Shown here piece by piece: positions 1 through 6,966 of a stretch of 17,416 nt of DNA (its first letter is position 1; every line of letters starts with the position of its first letter). Source of the stretch: Chloroflexota bacterium (GTDB taxonomy: Bacteria; Chloroflexota; UBA6077; JADZDV01). The position numbers were made by a program, and so were the translations under genes. A model generated the notes under the pieces. It made no database searches, had not been told where the DNA came from, and saw nothing but the letters and a program-made list of their open reading frames with translations. The stretch spans positions 1 to 17,416 of the forward strand of contig JADZDV010000583.1 of assembly GCA_020850915.1 (NCBI GenBank), read 5' to 3'.

Positions 1-126
1 ACGGGCTCCAGAGTGCACCAGTGCGCCACACGGTCTTCGCCGCCCAGCCGCCTCCAGCATAGCGGAGCCCCGCCTGCGCTCGCCCTGTCATTGGTGATAT
101 CGGGCGCGCGCAGCCGCCTGTTCTGC

Positions 127-206
127 TCAGGATGACAAGAGGGGGGCGCCTCAGGATGACAGGAAGCAAGGACGCGGGATGACAGGAGGAGGCGCTCAGG
201 ATGACA
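127..206. repeat. four irregular ~23-nt intergenic repeat units with 'ggatgaca' core
   Basis: The octamer ggatgaca occurs at 130, 154, 177 and 199, a regular 22-24 nt period; three of the four copies are preceded by 'ctca'. The same core recurs near 8033-8053 in another intergenic region, so this looks like a short dispersed repeat family rather than part of a gene. The first 333 nt of the window contain no convincing coding sequence: open frames here are short and lack ribosome sites. Function unknown. Confidence 0.6.
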
Positions 207-333
207 GGGTGTCTCTCGGGCTGGCTGAGCCATCTACGCATGAAACCGGTGAACACCCCAGTTGTACCGTCTGCCGAATCGCCTCCGGCCCAGCCTGATA
301 GACTCAGAAGACACCCGACGCGAGGTGGCCTCC

Positions 334-717
334 ATGGCGCAGACCGTTCAGGATCCCCAGACTGTTGAGACGCTCGCCGCGGTTGCCCGGTTCAACGAGG
401 CGTTCGACCGCCATGACGTGGATGGCGTGATGGCGGCGATGACGGACGACTGCGTCTTCGAATCGACGCCACCGCCAGACGGCGCCCGCTACGAGGGGCA
501 GACCGCGGTCCGACAAGTGTGGCAGGAGTTCTTCGACAGCTCGCCAACGGCGGCATTCGAAGCCGAGGAGACCTTCGCCGCGGGCGATCGCTGCGTCGTT
601 CGCTGGCGGTATCACTGGCAGGACCCGGACGGCACCAGCAGCCACGTCCGCGGCGTGGACCTGTTTCGAGTGCGAGACGGCAAGGTGGCCGAGAAGCTCG
701 CGTACGTGAAGGGCTGA
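334..717 (+). CDS. NTF2-like / SnoaL-like family protein
   Basis: A 127-residue protein of the small cone-shaped alpha+beta NTF2/SnoaL fold. The fold is suggested by an N-terminal helix with 'FNEAFDRHDVDGVMAAMTDDCVFES', followed by 'YEGQTAVRQVWQEFF' and a strand-rich end (RCVVRWRYHW, GVDLFRVRDGKVAEKLAYVKG). In this family the 'D-x(3)-VMAAMTDDCVF' segment and the closing 'FRVRDGKVAE' strand are characteristic; members are isomerases, dehydratases or simple ligand binders, so the substrate cannot be named. I chose the ATG at 334 because GAGG lies about 8 nt upstream. A TTG at 262 would add 24 residues with no ribosome site and no family resemblance. It precedes murE by 23 nt on the same strand and may be co-transcribed, although no functional link is evident. 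Confidence 0.85.
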   Translation: MAQTVQDPQTVETLAAVARFNEAFDRHDVDGVMAAMTDDCVFESTPPPDGARYEGQTAVRQVWQEFFDSSPTAAFEAEETFAAGDRCVVRWRYHWQDPDGTSSHVRGVDLFRVRDGKVAEKLAYVKG

Positions 718-740
718 TCGACCGGGATGCGGCGCTCATC

Positions 741-2252
741 GTGAGGACGCTGGGAGAGCTGCTCCGGCCATTGCCGGCGGCGCGCCTGGTGCACGGATCG
801 CCAGACACGCCGATCGGCGGGATCGCCTTTGACTCCCGCCGCGTCCAGCCAGGCGACCTGTTCGTCGCGATGCCGGGCCTGGTCAACGACGGGCGCGCGT
901 TTGCCGCCCAGGCGGCCGAGCGTGGCGCGGCGGCCGTCGTGGCTCAGTCGCCCCTGCCCGACGTCACGGGGCCCGCGCTCGTTGAAGTGCCGAGCGCCCG
1001 GCCCGCCCTGGCCGATCTGGCAGCGGCCTTCCACGACGATCCGTCGAGTCGCCTGACACTCGTCGGCGTCACCGGCACTGATGGCAAGACGAGCGTGACC
1101 CAGCTCATCTCTGCCGTGCTCGAGGCGGGCGGACGACGAACTGCCTGGCTCACGACGGTGGACCTCAAGATCGGGGAGGAGCGGCGGCTCAACGCCTACA
1201 GCCACACCACGCCCGAGGCGGTCGGCGTGCAGGGGTTTCTGGCTGAGGCCGCGGACGCCGGCGCCGACGTTGCCGTGCTGGAGACCTCGTCGCACGCGCT
1301 GGCGCAGGACCGAGTTCGCGGCTGCCAGTTCGACGTGGCCGTCTTCACGAACCTGAGTCCCGAGCACCTGAACTACCACGGCACGCTGGAGGCGTACCGC
1401 GACGCCAAGGCGCACCTGTTCGCCATGCTCGGCGAGCCGACCTCGAAACGCGGGCCACGCACGGGCATCGTGAACGCTGACGATCCCGCCTCTGCCGCCA
1501 TGCGCGCCGCCTGTCCCCAGCCGGTCCTGAGCTATGGAGTGCGCCAGCCGTCCGATGTGCGGGCCACGGACCTGGAGCTGCACGAGCGCGGCGCGATCTT
1601 CACCCTTCAGACGCCGACCGGCGCTGCGCGGGTCTCCACGCGACTGCTGGGCCGCTTCAACGTGCTGAACTGGCTGGCAGCGGCGACCGTCGGCCACGCC
1701 CTGGGCATCGGACCCGAGCTGGTTGCGACGGCGGCCAGCGCACTGCCGCCCGTGCGCGGACGGATGGAGCCGGTGGAGGCCGGTCAGCCGTTTTCAGTGA
1801 TCGTCGACTTCGCACACACGCCCCAGGCGCTCGCGAATGCGCTCCAGACCGTCCGCCAGCACACCCGCGGCCGGGTGCTGCTCGCCTTCGGACTGGCCGG
1901 CGAACGCGACCCCGCCAGCCGGCCCGTGATGGGTCGCCTGGCAGCGGAGATGGCGGACTTCTTCGCCATCACCACCGACGATCCGCTGTTCGAGGACCCA
2001 GCCGACATCGCGGCGGCTATCGCCGCCGGGGCGCAGGCTGCCGGGGCGACCGAAGGTGAGCGCTTCGCGATCCAGTTGGATCGGCGCGAGGCGATCCGGA
2101 CCCTCTTGGAGCGGGCGGAGCCCGGCGACTGCGTGCTGCTGGCCGGCAAGGGGCATGAACCCCGCATGCTGGTGCGAGACCAGCGCCTGCCCTGGGACGA
2201 TCGCGCCGCGGCGCTCGAGCTGCTCGAAACGCTCAACCGGTCGGCCCGCTGA
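741..2252 (+). CDS. murE: UDP-N-acetylmuramoyl-tripeptide synthetase (MurE-type Mur ligase)
   Basis: A 503-residue cytoplasmic ligase that joins the third stem-peptide amino acid to UDP-MurNAc-L-Ala-D-Glu, using ATP. Three Mur-ligase domains are visible. The N-terminal UDP-binding domain has 'FDSRRVQPGDLFVAM'. The central ATPase has a P-loop GVTGTDGKT (109-117), HTTPEA and FTNLSPEHLNYHG. The C-terminal domain has VDFAHTPQAL, GERDPASRPVMGRLA and AGKGHE. Length matches the family. In E. coli MurE the DNPR signature reads meso-diaminopimelate; here the equivalent segment is TTDDPLFEDP (411-420), so the third amino acid may not be diaminopimelate. The start is the GTG at 741, where family similarity begins; the frame is open further upstream but overlaps the preceding gene. 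A hairpin lies just after the stop. The other mur and division genes are absent nearby, so the gene stands outside a dcw cluster. Confidence 0.93.
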   Translation: MRTLGELLRPLPAARLVHGSPDTPIGGIAFDSRRVQPGDLFVAMPGLVNDGRAFAAQAAERGAAAVVAQSPLPDVTGPALVEVPSARPALADLAAAFHDDPSSRLTLVGVTGTDGKTSVTQLISAVLEAGGRRTAWLTTVDLKIGEERRLNAYSHTTPEAVGVQGFLAEAADAGADVAVLETSSHALAQDRVRGCQFDVAVFTNLSPEHLNYHGTLEAYRDAKAHLFAMLGEPTSKRGPRTGIVNADDPASAAMRAACPQPVLSYGVRQPSDVRATDLELHERGAIFTLQTPTGAARVSTRLLGRFNVLNWLAAATVGHALGIGPELVATAASALPPVRGRMEPVEAGQPFSVIVDFAHTPQALANALQTVRQHTRGRVLLAFGLAGERDPASRPVMGRLAAEMADFFAITTDDPLFEDPADIAAAIAAGAQAAGATEGERFAIQLDRREAIRTLLERAEPGDCVLLAGKGHEPRMLVRDQRLPWDDRAAALELLETLNRSAR

Positions 2253-2254
2253 AT

Positions 2255-2276
2255 CCGCCGAGCACCCCTTCGGCGG
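2255..2276 (+). terminator. possible hairpin terminator after murE
   Basis: A perfect 7-bp stem, ccgccga with tcggcgg, closes an 8-nt loop two bases after the murE stop. No T-run follows, so factor-independent termination is uncertain. Confidence 0.4.
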
Positions 2277-2379
2277 GTGGGTGTGACCGACTCTTGTTGA
2301 GGTGGTCGTCGTAGGGTCCGCGGGTGGTCTGCAACATCTTTGGGGCACACCCTCGTCGGGTCGAGGCTCCGCCAGGCCG

Positions 2380-2385
2380 TATAAT
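2380..2385 (+). promoter_or_regulatory. consensus -10 box (TATAAT) close to the 2394 start codon
   Basis: TATAAT ends only 8 nt before the ATG at 2394, so a transcript begun at the usual distance would start at or within a base or two of the ATG and be leaderless. No good -35 match is present at 16-18 nt spacing. No ribosome site precedes this ATG, which fits leaderless translation. Confidence 0.5.
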
Positions 2386-2393
2386 CTCCGCCG

Positions 2394-3329
2394 ATGATCC
2401 AGGTGCCGTCTGATGAGCCCGACTACTACGCGGTGCTGGGTGTCTCGCCAGACGCCACACCCGCGCAGATCGAAGTCGCCTATCGAAGATCGGCCGCCCG
2501 CCGCATGCACGCCACGTTCCGCCCGGATCGCGCGGCCCGCGAGCTCGCGCGCATCAACGCGGCGTACGCCGTGCTTGGCTACCCGGACCGCCGGGCCGAC
2601 TACGATGCTCGTCTCGCCGCCCCGAAGCTTCCCGCGGTGTTCGATGACCCCCTCCTGCTCGAGGGGCCCCCGCCGACCGGAAAGAGCCTTGGCCGGCGAC
2701 AGCAGCTTCCGCGAGTGACGCTCGGCAAGACCGCCCGTACCAGCAGCCTGGAAGCGATCGTCATCCTGCTGGTGGTCGCGGCGTCCGTGTTCGCCGGCTT
2801 CCAGATCATCAAGCGGCCCCTTGTGGACCTGTCATTCATCCTGGACGCCGCGGACCGGGTCGGCATCAGCGCTCGTCGCCGCCCAGCCGTCACGCCGGTC
2901 ATCTCTGTCGCCGCTCCCCAGTCGTCACCCGCGCCCGGTGCCTCGCCGGTCGCCGTCGCCGTTTCAAGCCCGGAGGCAGCTTCTGGCCCGCTCGGAGCGG
3001 TGGCCGGTGGAGCGAGCCGGTACGCCGGCTCAGACGTGCGTGTCTCCGATGGCACCCCGACCCGCGATTCGACCATCAGCATCGGCCTGACGCTCATGCG
3101 AGCCGGCGCGCCGGCCGAGGGCGCTCTGGTGTACCTGATTGCGCACTATCGAACGGTAGACGAGCGCTGGCCAGCCAACAACGGCACCACGCCGACCGAT
3201 AAGAACGGGCAGGCGACCATCAGCTTCAACATCGGCAACGCGTCATCTGGCTACCCGGTCAACGTTGACGTCATCGCGCTGGATGGTGGACAACAGGCCA
3301 TCTGGCAGACCTCGTTCACGCCGAGGTAG
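2394..3329 (+). CDS. J-domain-like, single-pass membrane protein with extracytoplasmic beta domain
   Basis: A 311-residue protein. Residues 10-72 match a DnaJ N-terminal domain (PDYYAVLGVSPDATPAQIEVAYR, then INAAYAVLGYPDRRADYD). The invariant HPD tripeptide between helices II and III is not present: the position reads HAT (39-41). Known J-domains need HPD to stimulate Hsp70 ATPase, so this copy is probably a scaffold or a diverged module. Residues 120-139 form one membrane helix, followed by a Pro/Ala/Ser/Val-rich linker. The last ~100 residues (from about 210) look like an all-beta Ig-like or invasin-type domain (TDKNGQATISF, YPVNVDVIAL). The J-like part would sit in the cytoplasm and the beta domain outside. 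The gene sits alone between murE and thrB behind a TATAAT box. The function of the whole protein is not known to me. Confidence 0.85.
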   Translation: MIQVPSDEPDYYAVLGVSPDATPAQIEVAYRRSAARRMHATFRPDRAARELARINAAYAVLGYPDRRADYDARLAAPKLPAVFDDPLLLEGPPPTGKSLGRRQQLPRVTLGKTARTSSLEAIVILLVVAASVFAGFQIIKRPLVDLSFILDAADRVGISARRRPAVTPVISVAAPQSSPAPGASPVAVAVSSPEAASGPLGAVAGGASRYAGSDVRVSDGTPTRDSTISIGLTLMRAGAPAEGALVYLIAHYRTVDERWPANNGTTPTDKNGQATISFNIGNASSGYPVNVDVIALDGGQQAIWQTSFTPR

Positions 3330-3487
3330 CCGGTGCGACAGACCGACGCGTATCCAATCCTGATAGAGGAGCCTGCATCCGTGCGACGTCGCGCGCGGCA
3401 AGCCGACGACCCACTCCAGCGTCCCCAGCCACGCCCCTTCGCGGAGACGCCCCACGCCCGCGCGTTGCTCAGGCCGGGCCCCCTCTC

Positions 3488-3492
3488 GGAGG
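3488..3492 (+). promoter_or_regulatory. ribosome binding site of thrB
   Basis: GGAGG lies 7 nt before the GTG at 3500 and decides that start over the out-of-frame GTG at 3492. Confidence 0.7.
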
Positions 3493-3499
3493 TGACAGC

Positions 3500-4396
3500 G
3501 TGGTGCTGATCGAGGCGCCGGCGAGCTCCGGCAACCTCGGCTCGGGCTTCGACGCACTGTCGCTCGCGCTGGACATCTGCCTGCGCGTGCGGGCAGAACC
3601 GGCAGATCGAGTGAGCGTGCGGACGGCCGGTCACGGCGAGGGACAGCTTGCCACAGACGCGAGCAATCTGGTCTACCAGGCGGTCTGCTGCGTCTACGCG
3701 AGCACCGGCCGGTCGGCGCCGATGCTAGCCATCGGCTGCGAGAACCCCATTCCCCTCAGTCGCGGCATGGGCAGCAGCAGCGCCGCGATCATCGCGGGGC
3801 TCATGCTAGGCAACGCGCTTCAGGACAACCCGCTCTCGGTTGACGACCTGCTAGTACTCGGCACGGAGATGGAAGGGCACCCGGACAACGTATCAGCCTG
3901 CTTGCTGGGCGGCGTACAGGTGAGCATCGAGCGCCGGGGCCGGATCCTCCACAGCCGGGTGCCGGTGGCGCTCGAGCTGCGGGCGGTCCTCTTCATCCCG
4001 GACTTCGCCATGGACACGCACCAGGCTCGCCGCCTCCTGCCGCGGCAGGTTGGTCTCGGAGACGCGGTGTTCAACCTCGGGCGCTCTGCCCTGCTGGTCG
4101 CGGCGCTCGCCAACGGCCAGCGCGAGCTGATCGGCGCCTCGATGGAGGACCGCCTCCACCAGGGGCCGCGCTCCGCCCTGTTCCCAGCCATGCCGGTCAT
4201 GCTAGAGGCGGCTCTGGAGGCTGGCGCCGTGGGCGCATGCCTCTCCGGCGCTGGCTCCACGATTCTGACGCTGGTCGACGGGGATGCCGCGCCCGTCGAC
4301 GAAGCTCTTCGGCGCTGCGCAGCCGCGTACGGCGTCGGAGGCCAGACCCGGATCGCGGCCATTCGCCCTATGGGCGCTCAGGTACTGACGACATGA
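3500..4396 (+). CDS. thrB: homoserine kinase
   Basis: A 298-residue cytoplasmic GHMP kinase that phosphorylates homoserine with ATP to O-phosphohomoserine, the substrate of threonine synthase. The three family motifs are clear: the N-terminal APASSGNLGSGFDAL (6-20), the phosphate-binding IPLSRGMGSSSAA (84-96), and the C-terminal GACLSGAGSTI (245-255). EGHPDN (125-130) is also typical of homoserine kinases and separates them from mevalonate-pathway relatives. Length is normal. The GTG start has GGAGG 7 nt upstream. The stop overlaps the start of lysC (ATGA), so the two genes are translationally coupled. thrC and hom are not in the window. No attenuator rich in Thr or Ile codons is visible upstream. 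Confidence 0.93.
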   Translation: MVLIEAPASSGNLGSGFDALSLALDICLRVRAEPADRVSVRTAGHGEGQLATDASNLVYQAVCCVYASTGRSAPMLAIGCENPIPLSRGMGSSSAAIIAGLMLGNALQDNPLSVDDLLVLGTEMEGHPDNVSACLLGGVQVSIERRGRILHSRVPVALELRAVLFIPDFAMDTHQARRLLPRQVGLGDAVFNLGRSALLVAALANGQRELIGASMEDRLHQGPRSALFPAMPVMLEAALEAGAVGACLSGAGSTILTLVDGDAAPVDEALRRCAAAYGVGGQTRIAAIRPMGAQVLTT

Positions 4397-5610
4397 GTGT
4401 TCTCGTTCAAAAGTTCGGCGGCTCCTCCCTGGCCACCGCCGACCGCATTCGGAATGCCGCCCGCCGGATCGCGGCGACGCTCGACGAGGGGCACCAGGTG
4501 GTCGTCGTCGTCTCGGCGATGGGCGACACGACGGACGACCTCCTCGCGCTGGCCCACGAACTGTCAGACGAGCCGCACGATCGCGAGCTCGATCACCTCC
4601 TGGCCACCGGCGAGCAGGTCTCGGCGAGCCTGATGGCGATCGCCCTGCGCGCCATGGGGCGGGCCGCGGTCTCGCTGACCGCCGGCCAGGCTGGCATCAA
4701 GACCAACCGACTGTTCACCCGCGCCCGCATCACCGACGTGGACTCGGCACGCCTCCGCCGCGAGCTCAACAACGGCCACGTGCCAATCGTCACCGGCTTC
4801 CAGGGAATCACCGAGGATCTGGACATCACCACCCTGGGACGCGGCGGCTCCGATACGACGGCCGTCGCGCTGGCCGCTGCCCTGGGCGCCGAGCGGTCCG
4901 AGATCTACACCGACGTCGAAGGCGTGTACACCGCCGATCCGCGCGTGGAGCCCGGCGCCCGCCCGATGGCGCAGATCTCGTACGAAGAGATGCTCGAGCT
5001 AGCTCAACTGGGCGCTCGGGTGATGCACCCGCGAGCCGTCGAACTGGGCGAAGTCTACGGCGTGCCGATCCTGGTGCGCTCCAGCTTTGGCGCGGGGCCC
5101 GGCACGCTCATTCTACAGGAGGACCGCGTGGAAGTCCGCAGGAACGTCCGCGGCATCGCCCACGACGAAGACGTTGGCAAGATCACCGTCCTGCACGTCC
5201 CGGACCGTCCGGGCATCGCCGCGGCGATCTTCACCCCATTGGCCGAGGCCGGCATCAGCGTCGATACGATCGTCCAGAACGCCGGGCTCGACGGCTCGAC
5301 CGACCTATCCTTTACTGTGGGCCGGTCGGACCTGACCAGGGCGATGCGCATCGTGGAACCGGTCGCGTCGGACATCGGCGCGAAGGGACTGGACCGGAAC
5401 GATCAACTCGCGAAGGTCTCGATCGTCGGGACCGGTATGCAGAGCGCGCCCGGCTACGCCGCCAAGATGTTCGAGACGCTCTCAGCGTCTGGCGTCAACA
5501 TCGAGATGATCACGACGTCAGACATCCGGATTACCTGCATCATCGCCCGTGAGCAGACCGCCCAGGCCGTGCGGGCATTGCACGCGGCGTTCGAGCTGGA
5601 TCAGGCCTGA
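4393..5610 (+). CDS. lysC: aspartate kinase (alpha subunit; internal beta start)
   Basis: A 405-residue enzyme that phosphorylates aspartate in the first step toward lysine, diaminopimelate, threonine and methionine. The kinase domain (1-~235) shows KFGGSSLA (7-14), VVVVSAMGDTTDDL, ATGEQVSA, LGRGGSDTTAVALAAALGA and YTDVEGVYTADPR. Two ACT domains follow: about 262-330 (ITVLHVPDRPGIAAAIF, DTIVQNAG) and 340-405 (KVSIVGTGM, MFETLSASGVNIEMITTSDI). Domain order and length match the monofunctional, lysine/threonine-regulated class of Bacillus and Corynebacterium, in which a separate beta subunit arises from an internal start. Such an internal start with a perfect Shine-Dalgarno site is present at codon 246 (see the next entries). 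The ATG overlaps the thrB stop by 4 nt. Feedback inhibition by lysine and/or threonine is expected from the family; the effector cannot be read from sequence by eye. Confidence 0.95.
   Translation: MSVLVQKFGGSSLATADRIRNAARRIAATLDEGHQVVVVVSAMGDTTDDLLALAHELSDEPHDRELDHLLATGEQVSASLMAIALRAMGRAAVSLTAGQAGIKTNRLFTRARITDVDSARLRRELNNGHVPIVTGFQGITEDLDITTLGRGGSDTTAVALAAALGAERSEIYTDVEGVYTADPRVEPGARPMAQISYEEMLELAQLGARVMHPRAVELGEVYGVPILVRSSFGAGPGTLILQEDRVEVRRNVRGIAHDEDVGKITVLHVPDRPGIAAAIFTPLAEAGISVDTIVQNAGLDGSTDLSFTVGRSDLTRAMRIVEPVASDIGAKGLDRNDQLAKVSIVGTGMQSAPGYAAKMFETLSASGVNIEMITTSDIRITCIIAREQTAQAVRALHAAFELDQA
5117..5122 (+). promoter_or_regulatory. internal Shine-Dalgarno (AGGAGG) within lysC
   Basis: A perfect AGGAGG lies 5 nt before an in-frame GTG at 5128 (codon 246), at the junction between the kinase domain and the ACT region. 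This is where beta subunits begin in Bacillus- and Corynebacterium-type aspartokinases. Confidence 0.7.
5128..5610 (+). CDS. probable aspartokinase beta (regulatory) subunit from an in-frame internal start
   Basis: Starting at the GTG of codon 246 of lysC, the product would be 160 residues consisting only of the two ACT domains. In the alpha2beta2 aspartokinases of Bacillus subtilis and Corynebacterium glutamicum the beta subunit is made in this way and binds the feedback inhibitor at the alpha-beta interface. The evidence here is positional: the AGGAGG at 5-nt spacing, the in-frame start, and the placement just before the first ACT strand. Expression is inferred. Confidence 0.6.
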   Translation: MEVRRNVRGIAHDEDVGKITVLHVPDRPGIAAAIFTPLAEAGISVDTIVQNAGLDGSTDLSFTVGRSDLTRAMRIVEPVASDIGAKGLDRNDQLAKVSIVGTGMQSAPGYAAKMFETLSASGVNIEMITTSDIRITCIIAREQTAQAVRALHAAFELDQA

Positions 5611-5631
5611 CGGACCTCGACCGCGAGCGAC

Positions 5632-5669
5632 GATGCAGCCAGCACGCACCGTCAGGGCCGGCTGGACTC
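5632..5669 (+). repeat. direct repeat, copy 1 (downstream of lysC)
   Basis: The first 19 nt (gatgcagccagcacgcacc) are identical to copy 2 at 5705, and the next ~18 nt are similar (gtcagggccggctggac against atcagggacgggtggat). It lies 21 nt after the lysC stop. Confidence 0.7.
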
Positions 5670-5686
5670 CAGCGACGGCGGGCCAC

Positions 5687-5695
5687 CGTGCTGGC
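5687..5695 (+). other. element complementary to both flanking direct repeats
   Basis: cgtgctggc is the exact reverse complement of gccagcacg, which is present in copy 1 (5638-5646) and copy 2 (5711-5719). RNA from this region could form one of two mutually exclusive 9-bp stems. Confidence 0.45.
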
Positions 5696-5704
5696 GACGA
5701 TAGG

Positions 5705-5741
5705 GATGCAGCCAGCACGCACCATCAGGGACGGGTGGATC
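5705..5741 (+). repeat. direct repeat, copy 2 (downstream of lysC)
   Basis: Same element as the copy at 5632, offset by 73 nt. It precedes the promoter-like TACACT at 5779 of the next gene. Confidence 0.7.
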
Positions 5742-5778
5742 CGTAGCTGCTCGAGCGCGGCGTGGCCGTTCGAGCGAC

Positions 5779-5784
5779 TACACT
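5779..5784 (+). promoter_or_regulatory. possible -10 box (TACACT) of the 5831 gene
   Basis: TACACT lies about 47 nt before the chosen GTG start. No recognisable -35 box lies upstream, so the call is tentative. Confidence 0.35.
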
Positions 5785-5830
5785 TGTACCGCGACGCGGC
5801 TCGCGCCGCGTCCAGATCTTGGGGGAGCCG

Positions 5831-6805
5831 GTGCGCCAGGTGTGGTTGAGGCAGACCGCCGGAGCGGTTGTCAGCGCAGTGCTGGCCCTGAGTGGTCTCT
5901 TGCCGGGCATCACGCGGGCCGCGCCACCCGAGGGGCTGGTGATCGGTGCGAGCGGCGCCTGCCTGAACCGCCAGGGCGGCTGGAGCGGCTTTCGCATCAA
6001 CTACGAGTTCCTGTGGCACCGCCCAACGGACAGCCCGGACCTGCCTGAGAGCATCGTCATCGGCGGGACCTATAGCGTCTACCTCCACAGCGCCTCCGAC
6101 GACGCCACCGAGACATTGTTCTCGTTCCCCTACGGCTTCAGCCTCGACAGCGGCGCTGTCGAACTGCGCGCGGATCGCCACTCACCCCGAGAGCCGCACT
6201 GGATGGTCGATTACGTCAAGCTCGTGACGAGCTGGAAGATCGACGAGACCGGCGCCACGGGCCAGGAGGAGACGGTCTTGAATTGCGATACCACTCCGCC
6301 GCCGCCCGACAAGCAGCCGATCACGCGTCAGGCGGCGCCGCCGGGTCCGAGCGCCGCGGGAGGCACCGACTTGCCGAACGGGACCCCGGAACTCTTCGCG
6401 GTGACAACCACGCCGCCAAGGTATCCCGGCCTGATCGTCGATTCACAGCTCCAGTGCACGCTGACCCGGGGCGGTCGGGCAGGACATCTCATCGGCTACT
6501 CCTTGATCATGACCAACGACGGCTCAGACGGCCGTCTGAGCCAGGGGGTGACGGCGGCTGGCGTGCTGCGACTGTACCGGCGCGCGGCAGGCGCGGAGTA
6601 CGCGCTCGAGCAAGAGCGCCAGTTCGCGCAGTTCATGAAGCCGAACGAGACGACCGACCTGACGGACTGGCTGAGCACAGAGCAGCCCTCCGACGCGGCG
6701 GCCGTGAAGCTGGAGGTGGATTGGCGCACGACGCCTGGCAGCGAGGTGGATCCAGGTGCGCCGATCGAGCGACACTCGCGCAGCACGGCCTGCACCAGCG
6801 GCTAG
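5831..6805 (+). CDS. secreted protein of two similar Cys-paired domains, function unknown
   Basis: A 324-residue protein that I do not recognise. Residues 1-~31 form a signal peptide (basic start, hydrophobic core GAVVSAVLALSGLLPGI, Ala-rich cleavage region TRAAPP). Two similar modules follow, joined by a Pro-rich linker (153-195). Module 1 begins GLVIGASGACLNRQGGWSGF and ends VLNC. Module 2 begins GLIVDSQLQCTLTRGGRAGH and ends STAC. Each starts with GL(I/V), has a Cys just before an R-x-GG or RGG turn, and closes with a Cys 108-112 residues later (44/152 and 209/321), which suggests one disulfide per module. Both look all-beta. I chose the GTG at 5831 because a G-rich ribosome site (ggggga) precedes it and the signal peptide starts there; an in-frame GTG 69 nt upstream would bury the signal. 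No enzyme motif was seen. A cell-surface or binding role is only a guess. Confidence 0.75.
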   Translation: MRQVWLRQTAGAVVSAVLALSGLLPGITRAAPPEGLVIGASGACLNRQGGWSGFRINYEFLWHRPTDSPDLPESIVIGGTYSVYLHSASDDATETLFSFPYGFSLDSGAVELRADRHSPREPHWMVDYVKLVTSWKIDETGATGQEETVLNCDTTPPPPDKQPITRQAAPPGPSAAGGTDLPNGTPELFAVTTTPPRYPGLIVDSQLQCTLTRGGRAGHLIGYSLIMTNDGSDGRLSQGVTAAGVLRLYRRAAGAEYALEQERQFAQFMKPNETTDLTDWLSTEQPSDAAAVKLEVDWRTTPGSEVDPGAPIERHSRSTACTSG

Positions 6806-6960
6806 CGGTGCAGCTGCTGCCCGTGGGGCGCGGCCCGGATGGCAGCTCCGTCGACGGCAGGGCCGCGCCAGGTGACCAGCGGCGCGGCCGCTACCCGCGG
6901 GGAACGGCGGCCCTTCGGACCGGCGGACGGATGCGTCAGTCGTCAGCGCGGCTGAGACGC

Positions 6961-6966
6961 TACACT
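6961..6966 (+). promoter_or_regulatory. possible -10 box (TACACT) of the LysM gene
   Basis: TACACT stands 54 nt before the TTG at 7021, in the 215-nt gap after the 5831 gene. It is the same hexamer as the one before that gene. No -35 element is clear. Confidence 0.35.

Noticed and set aside
612..1697. Long antisense open frames across murE and across most other genes.
   Set aside because: They mirror high-GC codon usage of the real genes on the opposite strand and show no domain or ribosome site.
3333..3509. A 58-codon GTG-started frame between the J-like gene and thrB, overlapping the thrB start; considered as a leader peptide for threonine attenuation.
   Set aside because: No run of Thr or Ile codons, Arg/Pro-rich composition, no ribosome site and no attenuator hairpins.
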